Part shown: piece by piece, positions 55,699-64,000 of the stretch | Numbering within the stretch: position 1 is the first letter of the stretch | Layout of the letters: each line of letters begins with the position of its first letter | From: Paracamarosporium sp. OC-R06-R3 | Taxonomy: Eukaryota; Ascomycota; Dothideomycetes; Pleosporales; Didymosphaeriaceae | DNA: 64,000 nucleotides | NCBI GenBank assembly: GCA_019828545.1 | Contig: JACVRA010000190.1 | Span: forward strand, 62,001 to 126,000 | Direction of reading: 5' to 3' | The notes under the pieces: model-generated | Databases searched by the model: none | Told to the model about the DNA's origin: nothing | Seen by the model: only the letters and a program-made list of their open reading frames with translations | Made by a program: the position numbers and the translations under genes

Positions 55699-57738
55699 AT
55701 GAAAGCCTTTATTGGAGCTTTCATAGCAGCTGTTTCTTTCGTCGAAGAAGTCGCTTCCCATCCTTCGTCCAGTCACTCCAATGTCCTTGTTTTTCAACCG
55801 ACAAGCGTTGTCACGGACTCTGTACACAACGTCCACGTAAGCTACAAAGATGACTCATTTGAAGGTAACGTGCGCGTTGTCTACGGCCCTTGTGGCATGG
55901 ACAGTGTCCGCGATGCATATCAAGAGCTTGGAATCGTTGATCTGAAGCGCTCAGCACGACCTGAACGTTTCATCTGGGTTGTTCCCGATGATGCAGTCCA
56001 TGGAGGCTGTTTACATGCATACTACGGCTCGGATCTTATTGGACGTTCAAGTCCTGTGGTTGTGAAACGGAATCTACGAAAGAGGGAGGACATCGCCGCA
56101 GTAGCCGATACTAGTGGTCCTTGGTTCGATGGCGTTGCATACATGAAAGACAAGCAAAACAGCGCGTCTTTCGTTGCGCAAGCGAAGAGTAAGAAGATCG
56201 CTATTGTGGGCGGAGGCATGTCCGGCTTGCTTACCAGCCTGCTCCTCGATTCGGTTGGTATCCACGACTGGCATATCATCGAATCATCTCAGCGCGTCGG
56301 TGGCCGTATCAGAACAAAGTATCTTAACGGTACGAAGCCCGATGAGTATCAGTACCAGGAAATGGGCCCGATGCGCTTCCCTGTGTCGGTCAAATATGCG
56401 GATACGAACGAAACTCTTGATATTCAAGATCACAAGATGGTGTTTCAGTTGGCAGACACGCTCAACAAGCTCAATGGCAACAACAGCGATGTGACCGTGA
56501 ATTTTATCCCATGGTATCAGAGCACACCGAACACCCCCGCAAATTCCAATGGTTTCCGTCTTCCCAACGGGCGTATCCCAAGTACTTCGCAAATTGCTGC
56601 CAACTCTTCACTTAGATCGCCAGCCCTTTCACCATCCAATCCTGAGGAAGCAGAGTATGCAGAAGAGAAATACGAAGCATTCATGGGCGTAACGCCAGAA
56701 TGGATTCGCAACGCATCAATCAACATTTTCAAGGCACATAAGCAGGCTATCAAGGACGGAATGTTCCATTGGTCTGAAGCCGCGTATCTCAAATACTATC
56801 TTAACCTGACCGCGGATACTGTCGACTATGTTGCCGGATCTGGCGATGTTACTCCAATTTGGGGCGATTTGTACGATGACGTTTACTTCGCGGCGACAAC
56901 TTGGCGGACAATCGACAAAGGCTTGGAGTCGCTGCCGCGGGCTTTCTACCCTCTAGTCAAGGAAAAGCTTACGCTTGGCCGCAAAATCACAGGACTGAAG
57001 TACAACAACGACACTGAAAAGATCTCGATCACTTGGCGCGATGATCCCTTCGCTATGGAAACCCAGAGCGAGGAGTACGACTACGCCGTCGTCGCAGCCC
57101 CGTTCTCCAAAGTCCGTCTTTGGGAACTCCCAAAGTACTCGTCCCTTCTATCCCGAGCCATCACCAGGATGGACTACCAGCACGTATGTAAGGTTGCGCT
57201 ACACTACAAAACACGTTTCTGGGAGCATCTCGAAGCGCCAATCCTCGGTGGCTGCGGCTCAGTCGACATTCCCGGCATCGGTTCAGTATGCTATCCATCA
57301 TACAAAATAAACTCATCCCTTCCTGGCGTGATATTAGCATCCTACCAATCCGGCAGCCTCGCACGCTCCGTCGCAGCACTCAGTGAAACCGATCACATCA
57401 GCTACGTGCAGCGCGCCATGGTGCAAGTACATGGCTCCATAGCCGCCGAGGAATTCACAGGCAACTTCGACAGACAGTGCTGGGAGTTCGACGAGCACCA
57501 GGCAGGCGCCTGGGCAGAGCCAACAGTTGGTCAGCAGGAGTTGTATTTGCCTGCGTATTTCAACACAGAATACAAGACGGTGTTCGTGGGAGAGCACACG
57601 AGTTACACGCATGCGTGGATTTTCTCGGCGCTGGATTCAGCAGTTAGAGGAACGGCACAGATTCTGCTTGATTTAGGACTTGTGGATGAAGCGAAGGAGG
57701 TCGTGGATGCGTGGATGGGTAGGTGGATACATATATAA
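55699..57738 (+). CDS. Secreted flavin L-amino-acid oxidase
   Basis: Single exon, 679 residues. N-terminal signal peptide (AFIGAFIAAVSFVEEVAS). After a 140-residue N-terminal part comes the FAD-binding amine-oxidase core: IAIVGGGMSGLLTSLLLD (GGGMSG at 171-176), IIESSQRVGGRI, EMGPMRFP, and the C-terminal FAD strand FVGEHTSYTHAWIFSALDSAVRGTAQIL. This is the L-amino-acid oxidase pattern: oxidation of amino acids to 2-keto acids with release of ammonia and hydrogen peroxide, used for nitrogen scavenging outside the cell. Several N-glycosylation sites (NGT, NET, NSS) fit secretion. No intron despite 2 kb length. Convergent with Argonaute. Confidence 0.88.
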   Translation: MKAFIGAFIAAVSFVEEVASHPSSSHSNVLVFQPTSVVTDSVHNVHVSYKDDSFEGNVRVVYGPCGMDSVRDAYQELGIVDLKRSARPERFIWVVPDDAVHGGCLHAYYGSDLIGRSSPVVVKRNLRKREDIAAVADTSGPWFDGVAYMKDKQNSASFVAQAKSKKIAIVGGGMSGLLTSLLLDSVGIHDWHIIESSQRVGGRIRTKYLNGTKPDEYQYQEMGPMRFPVSVKYADTNETLDIQDHKMVFQLADTLNKLNGNNSDVTVNFIPWYQSTPNTPANSNGFRLPNGRIPSTSQIAANSSLRSPALSPSNPEEAEYAEEKYEAFMGVTPEWIRNASINIFKAHKQAIKDGMFHWSEAAYLKYYLNLTADTVDYVAGSGDVTPIWGDLYDDVYFAATTWRTIDKGLESLPRAFYPLVKEKLTLGRKITGLKYNNDTEKISITWRDDPFAMETQSEEYDYAVVAAPFSKVRLWELPKYSSLLSRAITRMDYQHVCKVALHYKTRFWEHLEAPILGGCGSVDIPGIGSVCYPSYKINSSLPGVILASYQSGSLARSVAALSETDHISYVQRAMVQVHGSIAAEEFTGNFDRQCWEFDEHQAGAWAEPTVGQQELYLPAYFNTEYKTVFVGEHTSYTHAWIFSALDSAVRGTAQILLDLGLVDEAKEVVDAWMGRWIHI

Positions 57739-58420
57739 GCGTAGTGTTGCTGCATTAGGTATGCAACCGCGCCATAAAAGTAATATCGAAAAAATATGTA
57801 TCGATATTTGAATTACTTGTTTTGTGTGTACGATTCATATTTCCCTCTATAAAGAGCACGTAGGCAGAACGCTCGCTCTCGCTATCAAGGTGCGGCCCAC
57901 TTCTACATGCAACGCTTTGTCTACCTAATTATTAGAAGATGACGATGGAGGAATCACGAAGCTCAGGGCAAGACGCTATGGTGTGAATGGTTTAAAGGCG
58001 CACCTGCGATACCACGAAGGCAAGGGAGCGACTTTACCATAAATTAGAGATTGGGAGGAAAGGTCGAAGGGAGCGGTGAGCAGAGCACAAGGGAATATGA
58101 CTGATAGAATGATGATAATGAGTGTATTGTCCTGAGACATCAGAGATGTAGTGAGATTCTAGATCATCGCAGTCGCGAGCATGAAACAACACATACAATA
58201 ATCCAACAACACTTTCCAGAGTTAGATGGCGAGAATGTAAAAAGAAGACCGTTATGTCATCGTGTGAATTCACGAGTGGACGGACGGTGATGATGCCAGC
58301 AGAGTAAAATATCTTGACCGCCCTTTAGCGAGATGGGTCGGGGTTGCCGATCCGTGGAGAGCCACCCAGTGACAAAAGTCGCCGTGCTGATTACCCTTCT
58401 CCAAAGGGCGTCCAATGGCC
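57739..58420. other. Convergent spacer, oxidase / Argonaute
   Basis: 0.68 kb carrying the two 3' flanks. Nothing else seen. Confidence 0.5.
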
Positions 58421-61400
58421 CTAGATGTAGAACATTGTGTCCTTCAGCCTCTGATGGATCTGTACGTCGTCCGAACTGACCTGCACACCTCTACTAGCGG
58501 CCGACGACGTAGCCACTGACGGAGCCGCACTCGGAGCCGGACTGTCAAATACATTTGCCAAGTAACATCGAGCACGCTCGCATGCCAAGTCAGCGTAGTA
58601 TGCAGGCGGACACAAACTCACGGCCTTGGTCGCACGTCCAAACAGGTAGCACATATTATGTGTCAAGTCTTCGACGATATCCGCGATGTTCTGAAAGGGG
58701 GGCGGAATTTGCCTGGCGTAGACTTGCCGGAAGATCTCGTCGTGAACGATGTAATAGTGGCAGGGACGGGCTGTGCCTTGAAGCGCAGCGTGGGACTGGA
58801 GGAAGAAGTCCCAGTTGCGAGCTTCAGTGATGCCACGGTCGACGACTGTGCCCGGTTTGGTATTACCTGATCGGTCGCAGTCATGATCCTGCGTAGGGTA
58901 AAACCGCGTCTTATGACGCTTGCCGCAGATGATTACGGATATGCGTGGGAGGCCCTTCTTCGTATCAGGTGCTGGGTAAACCTGCTCGCAAGCGCGGCGA
59001 AGCTGGGGCAACTCCTGCCTGAGAACCATATCGTATTGACCTTCCGAGACTCCGTCGCGGTAGATGAGAATGTTTTCAGGAAGGGCGGTGTGCTTTCCCT
59101 TCGTCCTCCAGAGGTTCAAGCGAGATTTCAGCATCTCGCCAAGGTCGTCCACGGTCTCTTGCTTTCCGCCTTGGACGCGTAAGACAGCCGGCCACTGCCC
59201 AAGTGACTTGTCAACAGAAGCCACCATTGCAGCGACAGATGGTGCATTAGAGGCTGAACCCGGCGAAGGGTGAGTGACGTCTATGCCGACTACCATAGTC
59301 TTGTTCTGCTCAACAACGTGGAGGTTTTTAGGCTCGACAACTTGATTGATACCGCCAAGCTTGAGATTCATCTTCATTGCCACGTTGGCAATATATTGAT
59401 CTCGACCACGATCTTTTGCCAGCTTCGAGCTAACACAACAGATGGTGTGAAGACCATGCGTCCTGTCGGCCAATGTCTTGATTCTCTTGTAGAGGGGGAT
59501 GCTCGCCTCAGGAAGAATGAGTACCAGCAGCTGTAGTCCGGCTCCAACAGCACCCTTCAGCTGTCCATCAAGGACCGGATCATCGGGATACTGAAGCACG
59601 ACGCGTTTGCCCGGAACGGGTGGAGGTGCACTTATGCCTATTGTGAGCAGACCCCGGTGAAACTCGGCCATTACGGCGCTCAGAGTGTTTTGGTCAAAGG
59701 CATCACGTCCTGCGCCCGAAATCAACATATAGGACCACTTCTGAAGTGCCCCGCCGGTGTTGAACTTGATATTCAACATGTTCCAACTACCAAAGCGAGT
59801 TTCAATGGACGCGTTTCCTTTGTAGATGACTTTAGGGCCATTGAGTATACGACCAGGAACTTTAACCAGACCTGGGGTAATCTTTAACCCAAAGGAACGC
59901 TGTAGTGGATTAGTATTATTTATGTATTTGAGTAGGGAGTGAAAGTCCTCACCAACAGAATGTTGGAGTTCTCGTCAAGACCAACAGTCTGAAAACCCTG
60001 TTGAACGATTGAAGCCGCATTGTCCCATGGCTTCCGAACAGCATGCAGGATCATCTCTTGGGTCTGTTGACCTTGCAGCTTCGCTCTCGAAGGCTGACCT
60101 GGTATAACAACGCAGACTTCTGCGGGCAGATACATGGGATTCTTGCGGTTCCCACAATTGACAACAGGAAGCTCAGGGTGCTTCAAGTTCCGATTGTATG
60201 CTGCGTTCTGTCAGTGCCCATTTGGATCTTCGGTAGAGTTGATTCATACTTATCCTGAAGAATTCGTATACGCTGATGTACCTCCCGGTATTAGCTGGTG
60301 CTGGACCTTGTTTCTTGCCGCTCTTGCCCTTTCCTTTTGCAGCAGAAGGCTCAGCGTTACCGTCAAGCCAAAACTCAACGTCTTTAGCACCAGCACCATG
60401 TGCCTTCACAAGAGGGCTATGCGGCAAGCCGTGTCCATCATCCTTCCTGGCAAGCCCAAAGATAGTTTTGATACGCGGAATCACTTCGTTAGCCTTGTTT
60501 CGTTTCTCGGGCAAATGTGTAGTCTGAACCCGGACTAGCTTGAGAAACTTCTCGAGAGCGGCTGTGTTACGGGTACCGTAGCTGTGCATGAGAGCCGTTA
60601 GAGGACCGTTATGGTAGAAAGCTCCGTGGCTGACATTGATATTGACAAGGATACGACAGGTTGCCGTTCGGACGCTTGAGAAAAATCCCCGGATGACCTC
60701 CAAACCGTAGCCGAGGTCCGCTCTGGCAGCATTCTGATCTATGGAGAAACTCTTAGACGAACCTAGTGTAGCCAGGTTGTTAGCAGATTTGGCGTAATGG
60801 TTCAAGAAGATGTTCAAAGCTTGAGTGAACTCGTGCTTTTCTTCCAATGTATCGCCAAGGTTCGTAGAATTCAGATAGTCGGTCAAACTTCCAATGCTTA
60901 AGCTCTTAGTATGAGAGAGCGTGATCTTGTAGGTAGTAGCCCCAGTGGCCGGCTCGTCTTCGCCTTCGGAGCGATATACTATATTGATGGTCTGGTTGTC
61001 AAACTTCGTCTTAGAGATAAGCGTAGACTTGAAGTCAGTCGCGACATTCCCCCTGTGCGGTGCCAGTTCGGCCGTCTCTAGGAGCTGCTGCACAATCCGG
61101 ATATGCTTCCTACCAGCGGCCTCCGGTGTAACCTGGATGTCGTATCTATATAGCACAAGGTTTGAAGGTGGAATGAGCTCGACGTAGTTTGCAGTGAGAA
61201 GCACCTTGGCACCCCTTGTACCATAGCCCGGACGTGTGGGGTACTTCTCATCTAACTTCAACTTGGATAGATCAAGCGTCTTCTTTGTCGCCTGATGCAA
61301 CACATCCTCAATTTTGGCGACCTTAGCATTCTGTTGTTGTGGATTTCTGGAGATATGCTTAACGTGGTGGACAACAAAAAAGCGGCTGCACAAGACTGAG

Positions 61401-61540
61401 ACTTACGGGAAGACTTGGACAGATACTGTAGGACCACCGCGACCACCACGAGATCCACCGCCTCTGCCACCACGGGAGTCACCCCGTCCTCCACCTCGCC
61501 CTCTATCGCCGCCTCCTCGGCCTCGTTGTCCGCTAGACAT
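58421..61540 (-). CDS. Argonaute (QDE-2-type), slicer tetrad intact
   Basis: Four exons: 61540-61407, 61346-60250, 60200-59953 and 59899-58421, introns 60, 49 and 53 bp; 985 residues. Argonautes load small RNAs and cut or repress matching transcripts (quelling and related RNAi in fungi). Order: RGG-rich N-terminus (residues 1-40), N domain (LKLDEKYPTRPGYGTRGAKV), PAZ (KHPELPVVNCGNRKNPMYLPAEVC is near the PAZ end), MID (APPPVPGKRVVLQYP, then LVLILPEASIPLYKRIK) and PIWI. Tetrad: Asp700 (GIDVTHPSPG), Glu741 (GGKQETVDDL), Asp775 (YRDGVSEGQ) and His879 (YYIVHDEI). All four are present, so slicing is expected. The usual fungal Lys/Gly spacer (KGKGKSGKKQG) sits between linker regions. Confidence 0.94.
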
Positions 61541-63692
61541 GGTGCTGAATGGCTTAGTGAGACCCTGGTGTAGGTCTCAACTCGGTCGATTAGATCAAAG
61601 ACAAAGCGTGAGTGGCAAACAAGTATAATGTCTCAACTCGCAAAATATCAACGAACAGATGATATTCACGAAGCAGGGGAGGAAGGCTAGAGAGATATGA
61701 CGGATGGCCTATGGAGGCTAGCAGACGGGAAGAAGAGTGGGGTAGGGGCGCAAGCACTGGCGCCACCGCACCATTCCTCTGCAAGAACGCGCGCCGATCG
61801 CTGTAGGCGAGACGCGCTGATACGCCAAGTCGCGTTGAAGAGTAGCTGCATCGTACCCATCCTGCGGAATTTTGAACTCCGAGCTTCACGACTGCAGGAT
61901 GTTGCATATGAAAGTGCTCGAATGGCAAACCTTTGTTATCGCTGTTACTCAGAGTGTGGCACTGCATTGTGTTTGCCTAATCCCGCGAGATGACTCTTCC
62001 ATATTGTTTCTATGGTACCGGAGCAACGGGCAACGCCAAACGTGGCCTGGCTGAAAGAAGACACGGCATTTTAATCTGGTTGGAAGAAGACTCCGCATTC
62101 GAATCTCAACGGTCGCACCCTGTGTTCGACTATCGGTGTGCAACGGTCCCTCAGGTCATCCTTCCAATCTTCACTCTGAACCACTGGCACGCGATGAGTG
62201 TTAATTACCGCCTCCTGCATCTCTTATCACTCCCAGTTCTGTGGTTGTACAAGAGAAACTTTTCTTCTCACCGCCTGTGTTTCCAAGGGCAATTTTCTCG
62301 CGTGCTCACCATACGGCTTGTTTCACTGGCTGTGACGGGCCACAGAAGACTCCACTCGCACCGGTGAGTTTGCCTCCCGTCAAGGTCCGCATCCGGGTGT
62401 CATCATGCTACGCCGCACACCAATGAGAACAGCCACCGCGTATGACTGTGCCACCACGCCTCGCATGTGCAATATGAATATCCATATTGCATCATCGTTA
62501 TGATTCAACTCCTGATACATGATACTGCAGAAGGACTGATTAAAGGTTTCATGTACACGATAGTATGAAGCTCATGAGGCTTTGACAATGCAACAAAAGG
62601 CTAGTAGGAGATGCAAAGTGGCGGTTGTATTGTACCTTTTTCGCATCGCTCATGCTCTAGGTAGTGTGCTCATGAATTCGCCTTCGCTCGGTTCTTCAAG
62701 CAGAAGCCAGTAGATGGCATTTCAATACCATGTCGCGCCATGGTGCTACGCTTGCTGTCCGCATCGACAAGGTGGATGCGCGAGAGATGTGTACTGACTG
62801 AACCGTCGATCTCTAGGTCATCTAGAGCCCATCACATTCACCACATGCGCATCCGTCTTCCGGCCATGTCCAGGTATCAGTTCATTGACGTATACTCAAG
62901 TTGCATACATGATCTAGCTTCTAGGCTTGCGGAGCTGATCATTACAATACCGCATTGAACAGTGGAACAAACGGGGTTCACCTACTTCGACGTGGTATCG
63001 GTCCAGCGCTTCGATCATAGTCGTACCGAAGCCATTACTCTGAAGCTAGACGTATTGGTTCAAATACTTGGCCCTCTCGAATTCACCCACCAACGCCCTG
63101 AATTTTCGCATGGGTATCGAGACCGTCGTATAGTTGAGCCGCAATGCGACCTTCTCCAATTCGCCACCATGTGATAGCCGACACAATGCTCTCGCTGATC
63201 GAGTGTTCCGCTTATCAGACGAAGCAATGCGAACGTGTCTAAACTTTAAGACACCGAAAGCCCTTACAGTGAAAATAGTAACATCAATATCTGGAGGGCA
63301 AACTTAGACAAGGCGCATATAACACGTCGATACGTCCTAGTGATGCTGAGCCATTATTCCGTTCACCACCATGCGCTACACGCTTGGAAACTGCTGCTTC
63401 GAAGTATGCCAGAGGCTCTCGGCTAAGTCTCGTTTGGCCTCCAGAAACCGTCCTCTCTTATTGGTGCCATCATGCTATCGGCGTCAACTCCAGAACTGAC
63501 TTCGATGTTTGACACCCGAGATGAAAAGGACATACTGTAGCGCGGATGTACGAAGCAGAGCGATGCAAAACCACGAATCAACTGTCGTTGTCGGCAATTG
63601 TCGAGCATGTGCCGTTTGCTATTGCTTTTTTCGGATTTATGCGATGTTAGATCACTGTCATGGAAACATAACCGTGGTCTTACACCATCTCT
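61541..63692. other. Intergenic, Argonaute upstream region
   Basis: 2.15 kb. The left end holds the Argonaute promoter. Open frames up to 125 codons occur but have no family pattern. No RNA gene or repeat recognised. Confidence 0.45.
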
Positions 63693-64000
63693 TCACACAG
63701 ACAGTGCACCCCTTTCTTGCTTCCTCCTATTAACTGGCGATCCTGTGTGCACCTCCCTGTCCAAGGTAGACTTTGACACATTCTGTCTCGTTCCGCTGGG
63801 CATATCAAAAGGGCTTGCTCGACTATGAGTCGAACCAGGAATACCAAGATGCTCTCGTCCAGGTGTAGCCAAAGGATTCGCGACGTCTTCGCCCGGTAGC
63901 GGCTGCACAAGCGGATCTGTGCAAAAGATATCGAGTAGTCTTTCCACCACGTCGCGTAACCGATCTGGCTGTGAGTGTAGTGGCTTCTCAGAGATATGTT
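63693..64000 (-). CDS. Possible 3' end of a gene running off the right edge
   Basis: A minus-strand frame is open from the window end to a stop at 63693-63695, about 101 codons. It reads HISEKPLHSQPDRLRDVVER, then LLDIFCTDPLVQPLPGEDVANP, then a Ser/Arg-rich tail. The first part looks like real protein (amphipathic helix, acidic/proline loop). The family is not recognised and the start lies outside, so this may be a last exon or chance. Confidence 0.35.
   Translation of the reverse strand, partial: HISEKPLHSQPDRLRDVVERLLDIFCTDPLVQPLPGEDVANPLATPGREHLGIPGSTHSRASPFDMPSGTRQNVSKSTLDREVHTGSPVNRRKQERGALSV

Noticed and set aside
47677..61540. Secondary-metabolite or defence gene cluster
   Set aside because: MFS, factor-like protein, lectin, oxidase and Argonaute are neighbours, but no backbone synthase or shared regulatory motif was seen and strands alternate.

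Overview
The window is nuclear DNA from a filamentous ascomycete (Pezizomycotina). A Dothideomycete is my best guess from the style of several proteins, but this is inference and not proven. The fungal signs are short introns (mostly 44-66 bp, GT..AG, often with a CTAAC-type branch site), an actin gene with five introns, a fungal Argonaute, a fungal transcription-factor domain protein, and many MFS transporters. Gene density is about one per 2.9 kb on both strands. Only one assembly gap (51 N, 29045-29095) is present. I rebuilt intron/exon structures by eye; every multi-exon model keeps frame end to end. No rRNA, tRNA, CRISPR or intact transposon was recognised.

Left third (1-20 kb): the 3' end of an ankyrin-repeat gene runs tail-to-tail into a degenerate short-chain dehydrogenase. 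Next come Elongator subunit Elp5, an MFS transporter, the Hsp70 exchange factor Fes1, actin, proteasome assembly chaperone 3, the ribosome-biogenesis helicase Dhr1/Ecm16, a Cys-rich single-pass surface protein, and a sugar transporter.

Middle (20-44 kb): a sulfotransferase-fold protein without its P-loop and with three IPPHLRKK repeats, the release-factor methyltransferase Mtq1, a secreted GH5 hydrolase, an NmrA-like protein, the Fe-S protein Aim32, mitochondrial leucyl-tRNA synthetase, a LAT-type amino acid transporter, a fusion of a fungal NLR-type N-terminal domain with a reduced G-alpha-like domain, and a secreted C69-type peptidase whose expected nucleophile Cys appears to be Ser.

Right third (44-64 kb): an SDR with a possible mitochondrial leader, a DHA1-type MFS transporter, a transcription-factor-like protein with no zinc cluster, a CVNH-LysM lectin with a prion-like N-terminus, a secreted L-amino-acid oxidase, an Argonaute with a complete DEDH tetrad, and a possible partial gene at the right edge.

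Most of the window is a mix of housekeeping and accessory genes, not a biosynthetic cluster. The most unusual items are three proteins that keep a fold but lose its catalytic motifs (SDR at 0.9-2.2 kb, sulfotransferase-like at 21.8-23.5 kb, G-alpha-like at 40.4-42.0 kb) and the composite CVNH-LysM lectin.
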